A stretch of DNA of 64,000 bases from Alkalicoccus urumqiensis. GTDB lineage: Bacteria > Bacillota > Bacilli > Bacillales > Salisediminibacteriaceae. The stretch lies in assembly GCF_002993335.1 (NCBI RefSeq), contig NZ_PVNS01000002.1, positions 248,001-312,000 of the forward strand, read 5' to 3'. The position numbers were made by a program, and so were the translations under genes. The notes beneath the pieces are model-generated. The model was not told the DNA's origin, did not search any database, and saw only the letters and a list, made by a program, of their open reading frames with translations. Positions 51,266 to 59,577 of this stretch are shown here, piece after piece; position 1 is the stretch's first letter; every line of letters begins with the position of its first letter.

Positions 51266-53419
51266 ATGCAGTTGATTATCGCAGAAAAGCCGGATCAGGC
51301 GAAAAAGCTGGCTGCGCCGTTTGCCGGCAGAATGGAAAAAGATCATATTCAGATTGATGCCTGTCCCGTTTTTCCAAACGGGGCAGTTGTTGTCTGGGCG
51401 CTCGGACACCTCCTGGAACCGGTGCCGCCGGAAGTTTACCACGGAGAGTGGAAACGGTGGACACTCGACACGCTTCCCATGATACCGGAACGGTTTCAGT
51501 ACCGTGTGAAGCGCCGGCGTGAATACCAGGTGATTCAGCGCTTTGCCAGAGACTCGAAAGTGAAAGAATTCATCCACGCAGGAGATGCGGAACGGGAAGG
51601 CGAGGCCATCATCCGGCTCATTATCCGGGAAACCGGTGTCCATAAGCCGATGAAACGCCTCTGGATTTCATCCCTTACGCCTCAGGCAGTGGAAAATGGT
51701 TTTCGGAACCTCCTTCATGCGGAGGAGACAGCACCGCTGTTTCAGGAAGCGTGCGGAAGAGCCTACGCGGACTGGCTCATTGGAATGAATGCCTCCCGTG
51801 CCTACACACTGCTCATGCAGCAGCACGGCGCAGGTGACGTCTTTTCCATCGGCAGAGTGCAGACACCCACACTATGTATGATCGTAAAACGCGACCGGGA
51901 AATCAGCTCGTTCAAGCCCGTTGATTACTGGGAAATCCACGGCCGATTTTCGACGGACAAAGGTACGTATAAAGGGGTTCTTATCGACGGAAAAGAACCG
52001 AAGAAATTTGATACAGAAGAAGAAAGTGCAGCGCGTCTGGAGGAGCTGAACAACGAATCCTTTCAAATTCAGTCATTGGTGAAAAAGAAACGGAGCGTTC
52101 CACCGCCGATGCTTTTTTCCCTCTCCACCCTTCAGTCCCAGGCAAACCGGGCATTCTCTTTCTCTCCGAAGAAAACGCTCGATACAGCGCAGAAGCTGTA
52201 TACAAAAGGGCTTTTGACGTATCCGAGAACAGACTCCCAGCATGTGACAAAGGAAGAAGCCTCGCTGTTTCCTGACATATTAAAGAAGCTTGGAGCCATA
52301 AGTGCGTTCCGTGACGTTCTGCCGGCGCCGGTACCATCCATCAGCGGGAATAAGCGGTATGTCAATGAAGCAAAAGTGAAAGATCACTACGCGATTATTC
52401 CGACGGAGACAATTAAAAACCCGGAACATCTTCCTGCGGATGAAGCAAGGATTTATGAGATGGTGATAAAGCGTCTGATTGCAGCCCATTATCCGGCAGC
52501 GGAAGCTGAGGACACGACGGTTATTACAGCTTCTGCCGGAGGCTCGTTTCTGACGAAAGCAACAGCCTGGGTCTCTGCCGGCTGGAAAACAGTACTCCCA
52601 CCGGGAAAAGACAAGAAAGAACCGGTACTCCCTGCGGGTCTGGAAAAAGGTATGCCGTGTGAAGCGGCGCTTAACGTCGAAAAAAAGCAGACGAAGGCGC
52701 CGAAACGCTACAGTGAAGGTGATTTGATTCAGCTGATGAAAACGTGCGGAAAAGAATTGGATCCCGAACTTGCTTCGGTACTTAAAAGTACAGAGGGCCT
52801 CGGCACGGAGGCGACGAGAGCGGGCATTATAACCACACTGAAGGACCGGCAGTATATTTCAGTCGAAAAAAACCTCGTCTATGCGGAACCGAAAGCAGAA
52901 GTACTTTACGATGCGGTTTCCCATACGATTCTGGGATCTGCTGAAATGACCGCCCAGTGGGAAAAAAGACTTCATGAGATCGGCTCCGGAGAGAAAGGAG
53001 CGGGTGCATTTCTCGAGCAGGCGAGAAAGCTTGCAGCTTCGATCGTAGAAGAGGCGAAACAGGCTTCCCCGCAGTGGCAGGTGGATGTAGGCGCCCTCCC
53101 GGGGAGAAAAGCCGGAAGTAGAAAAGGAGCTCCGAAGAAGAAGCGTGCAGTCGGTACGTGCCCGTCATGTGGAAAGAGCATTCTGAGCATGGATTCCTTT
53201 TATGGCTGTGCCGGTTACAAATCAAATAACTGCCGCTTTACACTTTCGAAAACCATTCTCGGCAGAAAGATTCCGGCAGCAGAAGTGAAGCGGCTGCTGC
53301 AGGACGGTTCGACCTCCCTGATTGACGGATTCCAGAAAGACAAGGAGACGTTTTCTGCATCACTGTCCTGGAATAAAGATGAAAATAAAGTAGTTTTTAC
53401 ACGCCCTCCGCGTGTATAA
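51266..53419 (+). CDS. topB: DNA topoisomerase III
   Basis: A 717-residue type IA topoisomerase. The TOPRIM domain opens LIIAEKPDQAKKLAAPF and includes IHAGDAEREGEAIIRLII. The active-site tyrosine is Tyr319 in LLTYPRTDSQHVT. GLGTEATRAGIITTL near residue 512 is another family block. At the C-terminus a zinc-ribbon-like segment follows a lysine-rich linker, with cysteines near 632, 635, 647 and 654 (GTCPSCGKS, YGCAGYKSNNCRF). It decatenates DNA and resolves recombination intermediates. AAAGGACGG precedes the ATG. Ordinary topB for Bacillus in length and order. Confidence 0.95.
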   Translation: MQLIIAEKPDQAKKLAAPFAGRMEKDHIQIDACPVFPNGAVVVWALGHLLEPVPPEVYHGEWKRWTLDTLPMIPERFQYRVKRRREYQVIQRFARDSKVKEFIHAGDAEREGEAIIRLIIRETGVHKPMKRLWISSLTPQAVENGFRNLLHAEETAPLFQEACGRAYADWLIGMNASRAYTLLMQQHGAGDVFSIGRVQTPTLCMIVKRDREISSFKPVDYWEIHGRFSTDKGTYKGVLIDGKEPKKFDTEEESAARLEELNNESFQIQSLVKKKRSVPPPMLFSLSTLQSQANRAFSFSPKKTLDTAQKLYTKGLLTYPRTDSQHVTKEEASLFPDILKKLGAISAFRDVLPAPVPSISGNKRYVNEAKVKDHYAIIPTETIKNPEHLPADEARIYEMVIKRLIAAHYPAAEAEDTTVITASAGGSFLTKATAWVSAGWKTVLPPGKDKKEPVLPAGLEKGMPCEAALNVEKKQTKAPKRYSEGDLIQLMKTCGKELDPELASVLKSTEGLGTEATRAGIITTLKDRQYISVEKNLVYAEPKAEVLYDAVSHTILGSAEMTAQWEKRLHEIGSGEKGAGAFLEQARKLAASIVEEAKQASPQWQVDVGALPGRKAGSRKGAPKKKRAVGTCPSCGKSILSMDSFYGCAGYKSNNCRFTLSKTILGRKIPAAEVKRLLQDGSTSLIDGFQKDKETFSASLSWNKDENKVVFTRPPRV
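53398..53416. repeat. Inverted repeat at the end of topB, next to TATAAT
   Basis: TACACGC and GCGTGTA are perfect 7-bp arms around CCTCC, and TATAAT begins at 53415 within the second arm. There is no T tract, so an operator over the promoter of the next small gene is more likely than a terminator. Confidence 0.4.
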
Positions 53420-53453
53420 TAGCGGTGATACGAAGAAAAGGCGGGTGAATCAC

Positions 53454-53753
53454 ATGAAGACGATTGAGAAACGAAACGGTAAACTGTATGCGGAAGTCCG
53501 GCTGAAAACGGAAGGATCCTATGTTTCCTATCCAATGATTCTGGATACTACAAAGGAAGTGACGTCCGTCAATCAGACGCTGTTTCCAAAGGGCGAAATC
53601 GAAACAATGAGCATCGGACCGCTCAAAGTGAGCGACTTTCCTGTCGTGTCAGAGAACATCGAAGAAGCGGGCATTATCGGGCTTGATTTCCTTCTGAAGA
53701 CAGGCGCAAAGCTGAATCTGGATACCATGACGATTTCCAGTTCACGGACATAA
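53454..53753 (+). CDS. Small retropepsin-like domain protein
   Basis: A 99-residue protein whose strands look like one lobe of a retroviral-type aspartic protease. PMILDTTKEVTSVNQTLFP sits where these proteins have the catalytic D(T/S)G loop. IIGLDFLLKTGAKLNLDTMTI matches the usual closing hydrophobic block (IIGxDFLxxxGAxLdxd). The catalytic triad reads DTT rather than DTG, so activity is doubtful. There is no membrane segment. GGCGGGTG precedes ATG 53454. The function is unknown. Confidence 0.65.
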   Translation: MKTIEKRNGKLYAEVRLKTEGSYVSYPMILDTTKEVTSVNQTLFPKGEIETMSIGPLKVSDFPVVSENIEEAGIIGLDFLLKTGAKLNLDTMTISSSRT

Positions 53754-53763
53754 TAGTTTTAGA

Positions 53764-53792
53764 TTGATTTTGCAGAGGGTTTTCGGTATTAT
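53764..53792 (+). promoter_or_regulatory. Sigma-A promoter for the DUF2187-like gene
   Basis: TTGATT, a 17-base spacer and TATTAT, 38 bases before the start codon at 53831. Confidence 0.6.
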
Positions 53793-53830
53793 GCCTAAAG
53801 AATGGTTTCTACGAAAGGAGATCCGGGATT

Positions 53831-54037
53831 ATGTCTGAAGAACAGCAGGAAATTGATGTTCAGTCGGGAGATCAGGTTCTGGTTACGGCTGGAGAGTACA
53901 AAGGGGAGCTTGCCAAAGTAATTTCTCCGTATACAAACTCTATTTCCATTGAACTTGAAAAGCGTGACAGTGACGGTGCAAAACCTCGTACGGTGCTGCG
54001 CCATACGGAATACGAACTGGTCGAAAAGGCGCAGTAA
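53831..54037 (+). CDS. Small KOW-like protein, DUF2187/YkvS type
   Basis: A 68-residue acidic protein. GDQVLVTAGEYKGELAKVISPYTNSISIEL looks like a KOW/SH3-type barrel, as in the DUF2187 family (B. subtilis YkvS). KOW motifs often bind RNA or ribosomal partners, but no function is established for this family. AAAGGAGAT precedes ATG by 8 bases. It is a single-gene unit with its own promoter and a terminator. Confidence 0.8.
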   Translation: MSEEQQEIDVQSGDQVLVTAGEYKGELAKVISPYTNSISIELEKRDSDGAKPRTVLRHTEYELVEKAQ

Positions 54038-54057
54038 CATAACGCAGGTGCCATGTA

Positions 54058-54102
54058 AAAAGGGCCGCTGGGAGAGCTCTGACGCTTCCAGCGGTCCTTT
54101 GT
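54058..54102. terminator. Bidirectional terminator between the DUF2187-like gene and the membrane protein gene
   Basis: AAAGGGCCGCTGGGAG pairs with CTTCCAGCGGTCCTTT around a 9-11-base loop, with A/T-rich flanks on both sides. Confidence 0.85.
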
Positions 54103-54126
54103 TACGTATACATATCGTCCGTTTTT

Positions 54127-55476
54127 CTACAGTAGTCCCACATAGCGGACTGCTTGAAGGCTGATAAAGAGCAGAACAGCAGCGGATAAAACGAACGCGG
54201 CATTTTTCCGGACGATCGTCATCGGCTTCATGCCGCTCAGACCGGATGTCATTAGTACCTGACCGGAAAACGGCGACACCTGTGTCGCACATGTCCAGCT
54301 GATTAACAAAAGCATGGCGGCATACGCGTCGGAAACGCCGAGCACTTCCGGCTGAATGGAGCTGCCGATTCCGATAATCATGACGATCGGATGGATGCCG
54401 ATGAACGCAGCTGCGGTCGTCACCACCATAATCAGTACAGAGAAAAATAAAATCGATCCGCCTCCGGCAGCAAACAGCATATCGGCTGCGGCTCCTCCGG
54501 CTCCGGATACCTGCAGCGCTGTACCGAAAACCCCCGCAGCAATAAACACGGAAAGCTCTGTCCGCAGACGTTCAAATGAAGTGGAGGCAGCTTTGGCACG
54601 ACCGGTGTAAAAGTCACGGCGTTTCCCCGGATGAAAGAACATGAAGATAAAGGGCACCAGGAGACCTAGGGCGGCAACTAGCGGGAGCATTGGCATGTCG
54701 AGTACAGAATACAGAATAAAAGTCGTCAATAGAAAGACTGTGCCGAAGCGGAGCAGTGGCAGCAGCGTTCCTTTCCCTGTAATATGATCTTTTACAGGGT
54801 GGTAGGTATCTTTGGAAATGTGAAGCCCCGGCAGAAACAGAGCCGCGAGTCCGGCAAGAAGAAGACCGAAAAACATGCCGTACAGACCAAACGATACCCA
54901 GGAGACTTCAAATAAAGACAGGACGAGACCGACGTTTACAAAATACGGACTCCACAGCATGCAGCAGGCAAAGCCCCGCATCAGATGGATCGTCATTTTC
55001 TGCTCATAAAACTGCTGCATACTCTCGAGAGCCATGCGCCGGATGACGGCCATGGCACCGAAATTCAGAATGAATCCGATACCGATCATGAGAAGAAAAA
55101 CCGTTCTGTACGTGTGGGATTTCTCCTGCGAACGCAGAGCGATCCATTTTTCCAGCTCCGAAAAAGCGCCTGCCGCACTCAGGTACGCGCCGGCGGCAGG
55201 AATAAATAAAAACAATGCCATGATGCCTGCATTTGTTCCAAAGGCCGAGACGGCTGACGGAGGCGCTTCTCCTGCTGAGAAAAATAAAAGGACGGCGCCT
55301 CCGGTTAATCCAGCTACAACGAGACGCTGCACACCCTCGAGCTTCGGCAGTGCATACAGAAGCAGCAGCATACAGATCGTCCCATAAACCAGCTCAAGCT
55401 GAACGGAGATCGATGAATCGATAATATACAAAAGGGAGGCTGTGTAAGCAGCCCACCCCGTGACAGCTATACGCAT
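54127..55476 (-). CDS. Polytopic membrane protein, transporter-like (paralogue 1 of a head-to-head pair)
   Basis: A 449-residue protein with about eleven to twelve hydrophobic segments and no signal peptide. I do not recognise a named family. The two-fold organisation and the motifs CMLWSPYFVNVGLVL (near residue 170) and AFIGIHPIVMIIGIG (near residue 365), plus CATQVSPFSGQV near the C-terminus, recall ion-transporter-superfamily carriers (DASS/ArsB-like). The divergent neighbour has matching WSP and GIHP motifs, so the two are distant paralogues. ATG is 10 bases after AAAGGAA. The start codons are only 41 bases apart, leaving no room for a normal promoter in the gap. Confidence 0.8.
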   Translation of the reverse strand: MRIAVTGWAAYTASLLYIIDSSISVQLELVYGTICMLLLLYALPKLEGVQRLVVAGLTGGAVLLFFSAGEAPPSAVSAFGTNAGIMALFLFIPAAGAYLSAAGAFSELEKWIALRSQEKSHTYRTVFLLMIGIGFILNFGAMAVIRRMALESMQQFYEQKMTIHLMRGFACCMLWSPYFVNVGLVLSLFEVSWVSFGLYGMFFGLLLAGLAALFLPGLHISKDTYHPVKDHITGKGTLLPLLRFGTVFLLTTFILYSVLDMPMLPLVAALGLLVPFIFMFFHPGKRRDFYTGRAKAASTSFERLRTELSVFIAAGVFGTALQVSGAGGAAADMLFAAGGGSILFFSVLIMVVTTAAAFIGIHPIVMIIGIGSSIQPEVLGVSDAYAAMLLLISWTCATQVSPFSGQVLMTSGLSGMKPMTIVRKNAAFVLSAAVLLFISLQAVRYVGLL

Positions 55477-55517
55477 AAGACAACGTTCCTTTCAGCCGAC
55501 AGGAGGTCGAAAACGCA

Positions 55518-56870
55518 ATGATTACATCCAGACTTTATCTCTTATTTACAACCGTTATCGCCCTCTATTTGATTACCATTTTTGTTCCAATAGACGCCCT
55601 TCATTATATCACAGCCGGGCTGACACTGCTTCTCCTTCTCTTATCCATCCAGGGGGCATCGATGCTCTTCCGGATTCTCGCACTCGTGTTTAACGGTACA
55701 GCTATCGTGCTTTTGTTTACGTATGATCTGTGGCAGACCGATGTATTTCTGTACCCGACTGAAAATCTGTCGCTGCTTGGTCTTTTGTTTATGCTTCCAT
55801 GGATGAACAGTGTCGTCCGCGCAGGCGGGTACGACAGAAAGATCAATCAGCTTCTTTCAGGGAATACACCCAATCTCGGAAGCCTGTATCAGCGTGCGTC
55901 GGCTGCCTCCTACATTCTTGTCACCTTTATTAATCTGTCCGCGCTGAGTCTGTCCCAGTCGGTTTTGAAAACGAACCTGAAACAGATGAATCAGAAGCTT
56001 CAGCAGTCATTTATTTCGGAAACGACGCTCCGTGCATTTGCCGTGGCGCTCTGCTGGAGCCCGATGGAAATCCTTATTGCCATCAGCGTCGATTCCACCG
56101 GCGTCGGGTATTTTACGATGCTCCCATGGCTCATGCTCATTTCCTTTCTGACATTGTTTCTCGACATGATGATCGGGAAAATCCGGTACCGTCATCTTCC
56201 TTATGATCCACCGCCTGAAGCCCGGGCCGGAAATACATCGGTTGTAAAACCGGTGCTGATTCTGACTGCAGCGCTGACGCTGTTCCTGTTAACCATTGTA
56301 GTGATCGGCAACGTGACCGGATTTGATTTCATTTTGACGGTTACACTCGTGATTTTTCCGTTTGCGGTCATCTGGTCGCTTTTCATGAAGCGGTTCCGGC
56401 GTTTTCTGACGATCGGCTTCTTCACCTGGAGGGACCGGACGAATCATATGCAGAACTTTATTCTTTTGTTCGTTTCTCTCGCTGTGTTTTCAACAACGCT
56501 GAATGAAACACCGGTGCTGGACGTTATTCAGCGTCCGTTTCTCGCCATGGAGTCCTCGACGTGGATCGTCCTGTTTATGATGCAGGGGACGTACCTGTTA
56601 ATGAGTATGTTCGGCATCCATCCAATTGCAACGATCGCGGTCCTGATTGAAGCAGTTTCTCCGCTGATGGAGCAGGCGGAACCACTAAGTTTTGCGCTCG
56701 TTTTCGTCTCCGGTGCCCTTGCGACCGCAACGGTCGGTACGTACGGAGTAACGGTAACGATGACGTCGATGAACACGCATCAGAATCCATACCGGATTAC
56801 TGCACGCAATATGCCGTTTGCCATTTTATACGGATCGATCGGCACAATTACGGCCATACTGCTTCTGTAA
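55518..56870 (+). CDS. Polytopic membrane protein, transporter-like (paralogue 2 of a head-to-head pair)
   Basis: A 450-residue protein with about eleven hydrophobic segments. Shared features with the divergent neighbour are FAVALCWSPMEILIAI near residue 178, MFGIHPIATIAVLIEAVSP near residue 370, and a glycine/threonine-rich C-terminal helix (GALATATVGTYGVTVTMTSM) where the other has CATQVSPFSG. Overall identity is low. Substrate unknown; paired homologues may work as two subunits or opposing carriers. AGGAGGT precedes ATG by 10 bases. A beta-phosphoglucomutase-like gene follows after 29 bases, perhaps in the same transcript. Confidence 0.8.
   Translation: MITSRLYLLFTTVIALYLITIFVPIDALHYITAGLTLLLLLLSIQGASMLFRILALVFNGTAIVLLFTYDLWQTDVFLYPTENLSLLGLLFMLPWMNSVVRAGGYDRKINQLLSGNTPNLGSLYQRASAASYILVTFINLSALSLSQSVLKTNLKQMNQKLQQSFISETTLRAFAVALCWSPMEILIAISVDSTGVGYFTMLPWLMLISFLTLFLDMMIGKIRYRHLPYDPPPEARAGNTSVVKPVLILTAALTLFLLTIVVIGNVTGFDFILTVTLVIFPFAVIWSLFMKRFRRFLTIGFFTWRDRTNHMQNFILLFVSLAVFSTTLNETPVLDVIQRPFLAMESSTWIVLFMMQGTYLLMSMFGIHPIATIAVLIEAVSPLMEQAEPLSFALVFVSGALATATVGTYGVTVTMTSMNTHQNPYRITARNMPFAILYGSIGTITAILLL
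55603..55611 (-). promoter_or_regulatory. Extended -10 promoter inside paralogue 2, reading toward paralogue 1
   Basis: The minus strand reads TGATATAAT, a TGn plus perfect TATAAT, 127 bases upstream of the paralogue 1 start and within the coding region of paralogue 2. No -35 match is present. Confidence 0.4.
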
Positions 56871-56899
56871 CATCCGAAGTGTATTAAGGAGGGGAAATC

Positions 56900-57538
56900 A
56901 TGCACGCTGTACTTTTTGATCTGGATGGGGTGTTAACCAATACTGTACCGCTTCATTATGCTGCTTCGAAAAAAGCAGCATCTCTTGCCGGCGTGCCGTT
57001 TTCCAAAGCAGATAATGAACGCTGGCAGGGAAGGAGCCGTAAGGAGCTGATGGAGTTCCTGATCGCAGAGAACCCGGATACGCCTTGGACAGCGGAAGAA
57101 TTAGGAGAAATTAAAAACAAACGGTATCAGGAACTGATTCAGGAATTATCAGCGGCTGATATCCTTCCCGGAATGAAAGAGCTTCTCCAGACGCTGAACG
57201 ATCGGGACATTCCGTGCGTACTCTGTTCATCGAGTTCGAACGCTCTGGAAGTAATTGAGAAACTAAAACTAAAAGACCATTTCCACGCGGTAATACCAGC
57301 AGCAGATACGAAAGCGATGAAACCGCATCCGGACATTTTCCTCAAGGGCGCAGAAGCTGTCTCCTGCCGGCCGGAAAACAGCGTCGGGATCGAAGACAGC
57401 ATTTCCGGTGTAGAAGCGTTGAAGCGTGCGGGCATCCCCTCTATCGGTGTTGGCAGCGGGGGCCGGGAAGCGGATGTGTCCGTGAAGAGGACAAAAGATG
57501 TTACCATCGGCCTGATTTGTGATTTTTGGAAAAAATAG
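56900..57538 (+). CDS. pgmB: Beta-phosphoglucomutase-like HAD phosphatase
   Basis: A 212-residue HAD subfamily IA enzyme. Motif I is LFDLDGVLTNTVPLHYAASK, the cap loop is NERWQGRSRKELMEFLI, motif II is VLCSSSSNA, motif III KPHPDIFLKGAEA and motif IV GIEDSISGVEALKRAG. The D-x-D nucleophile pair and the HY in the first loop are those of beta-PGM, which interconverts beta-glucose-1-phosphate and glucose-6-phosphate in maltose or trehalose use. No sugar-phosphorylase gene is adjacent, so another sugar phosphate is possible. AAGGAGGGG precedes ATG. Confidence 0.85.
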   Translation: MHAVLFDLDGVLTNTVPLHYAASKKAASLAGVPFSKADNERWQGRSRKELMEFLIAENPDTPWTAEELGEIKNKRYQELIQELSAADILPGMKELLQTLNDRDIPCVLCSSSSNALEVIEKLKLKDHFHAVIPAADTKAMKPHPDIFLKGAEAVSCRPENSVGIEDSISGVEALKRAGIPSIGVGSGGREADVSVKRTKDVTIGLICDFWKK

Positions 57539-57615
57539 GACTTCCCAAACAGTTGTTTTATAAGAAACTATGATAAGATAGTGCAGGATTGTACATAAGA
57601 AAGGCAGGGAGATAT

Positions 57616-59424
57616 GTGAAAGTAAAATCACTGATGCTCTCCGCAGCCGCAGCAGCCTGCTTGACACTGCTGCCGGGAGAAGCGGAAGCATCCAACGTAG
57701 ACGTGTATATTGATAATGAACAGCTGCAGCCAGCAGTGCCCGCAAGAATTGAGCAGGGTACGACGCTCGTACCGATGCGCGCTGTCTTCCAGGCTCTGGA
57801 TGCGGATGTATACTGGAATCAGCAGACGAAGGAAATCGCCTCTGTACGCGGAGACCGCGATATCCTGCTGACACTCGGCCGGGATACGGCTATCGTGAAC
57901 GGCGAGCGTGTCACTTTGAGAAGGGCTCCGTTTCTTGACGCTTATACAACGATGGTTCCACTCCGGTTTGTATCCGAGGCGCTTGGTGACCGCGTGACGT
58001 GGAACCAGCAGGAAAAAACGGTCCGCGTCACGAAAAATATTCAGAATCCGGAACCCGAGCCGCCTGAAGTCAGGCCGATTACCGGGTCTCTGGTAGAATT
58101 TGACCGGTTTGAACTGCAGAATATCGATACGGTTTATATGATAGGCGGCAGAAGCTACGTTCCTGTAGAGCCGCTTGTGAGCTTTATCGATTCGGATGTG
58201 CCTCCGGTACTCTCTGGAAACGAACTGCGCTGGAATGATAAATCCTATCCGCTCGTCGAAGAAGATGGAACGAAGCTGATTGCAGCTTCCGACTTTGCCT
58301 CGGCGGTAGAAGGAACGGTCCGCTGGACAGCCTCTGAGAAAAAACTGTCGTTTTCGACCGGTATCACCGTATACCAGACGACGTCACTTGATAAATCGGA
58401 CTACCGGATTCCGGTACCGACAAATGTCGAAGGGTCCTCCCTTACCGGTGAGCGCCGTCTGTTAACGAGCAACAGTCCGGAATCCATTTATGAACGGGAT
58501 GCAGCAGACGGCACGGTTCTCTGGCATGACGGCGTGAGCGGTCTTACCGGAATTCAGGAACATCGTGTGTATGGCCATCATCACAACCGTACCGACAGCA
58601 TGATGCGTTTTGCTGTTACCATTGAGAACACGTCGGCGCACCCACTTGAGGTATATGATGCCAAACGTATTTCCAGCCGGAGTGCGAGAAACTGGCCACT
58701 GTATGATATCGGCCTGGAACTTGCAGGCCGGACGATGAACGATACAATGCAGTCCATCTCAAAAATACGTGTAGAGCCCGGTGAAACGAAGCAGATCGTT
58801 CGGTTTACTGCCCGCGGCGGGGAAATGCTCGGCTACATGAACGACTTTTCCGTGATGGCACTGAACCGCCAGCGGCCGGTGGATTATACGATCCGCACGA
58901 CGGCGGCGACCGGTGATACCGAGCTGACGGAATTAAAAGGAAGCCCCGTAAAGCATGACGGTTCCCACGCAAGAGGAAGCTGGGCACAGTCCGATCTCAG
59001 CGTCACGCTGCCGGACTATTACGCCGGGGATGAGAACGTCAGCTACTCTCTTTCCAACCGGAATACCGATCATTTTTATGTCAGCAGCACGAGCTATGAT
59101 CCGATGAATGCCCATATTAATCCAGGACATTTCGGAGCGGAGTATCATGTGACAGTTCCTCTCGCCAACGACACGGAGGATACGAAAACGGTAGGAGTCT
59201 ACTTATCACCGCGCGGCGGATCCTACGCCGGTGCTGTTAACATGGACGGGCAGACCTATCTGACTCCTCCGCTTGCACCGGTAACGGAATCTGTGCTCTT
59301 AAAAGAAATCGACGTAGAGCCCGGCACTGACGAATTCACTTTTGATCTTATGCATACATCCGGGTCCAATCTGCCTATCGCAGTATCACTCAGGACGATG
59401 CCTGAAAATGACGAGGACGAATAA
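57616..59424 (+). CDS. Secreted protein with copper-amine-oxidase-N-like (stalk) domain
   Basis: A 602-residue exported protein. A signal peptide is evident (KVKSLMLSAAAAACLTLLPGEAEA, cleavage probably after AEA near residue 25). The next ~120 residues are a copper amine oxidase N-terminal-like domain (PF07833): VDVYIDNEQL, LVPMRAVFQALDADVYWNQQ and MVPLRFVSEALGDRVTWNQQEKTV. A degenerate second copy follows at about residues 175-250 (SYVPVEPLVSFIDSD). The remaining ~350 residues are beta-rich and unrecognised. No catalytic oxidase domain is present, so this is a cell-surface or matrix protein, not an amine oxidase. I chose GTG 57616, which follows AGGGAG; the frame is open upstream without a ribosome binding site. 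Confidence 0.8.
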   Translation: MKVKSLMLSAAAAACLTLLPGEAEASNVDVYIDNEQLQPAVPARIEQGTTLVPMRAVFQALDADVYWNQQTKEIASVRGDRDILLTLGRDTAIVNGERVTLRRAPFLDAYTTMVPLRFVSEALGDRVTWNQQEKTVRVTKNIQNPEPEPPEVRPITGSLVEFDRFELQNIDTVYMIGGRSYVPVEPLVSFIDSDVPPVLSGNELRWNDKSYPLVEEDGTKLIAASDFASAVEGTVRWTASEKKLSFSTGITVYQTTSLDKSDYRIPVPTNVEGSSLTGERRLLTSNSPESIYERDAADGTVLWHDGVSGLTGIQEHRVYGHHHNRTDSMMRFAVTIENTSAHPLEVYDAKRISSRSARNWPLYDIGLELAGRTMNDTMQSISKIRVEPGETKQIVRFTARGGEMLGYMNDFSVMALNRQRPVDYTIRTTAATGDTELTELKGSPVKHDGSHARGSWAQSDLSVTLPDYYAGDENVSYSLSNRNTDHFYVSSTSYDPMNAHINPGHFGAEYHVTVPLANDTEDTKTVGVYLSPRGGSYAGAVNMDGQTYLTPPLAPVTESVLLKEIDVEPGTDEFTFDLMHTSGSNLPIAVSLRTMPENDEDE

Positions 59425-59432
59425 GATTACGG

Positions 59433-59463
59433 CTGCCTTCCATTATGGAAGGCAGTTTTTTTC
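59433..59463 (+). terminator. Intrinsic terminator after the stalk-domain protein gene
   Basis: CTGCCTTCC and GGAAGGCAG pair with a short loop, followed by seven T. Confidence 0.92.
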
Positions 59464-59514
59464 CGCCTGCATCTCTTCTGAAACCGGGTTTTTCTGAATA
59501 GCAGAACGGGAAGG

Positions 59515-59544
59515 TTCGCAGAATACGGCATTTTCCGCTAAAAT
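59515..59544 (+). promoter_or_regulatory. Promoter candidate for dynA
   Basis: TTCGCA, an 18-base spacer and TAAAAT, 33 bases before the dynA start. Confidence 0.4.
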
Positions 59545-59577
59545 AGATACCAGTAACGCAGCAGAGGAGTGAAGGGT

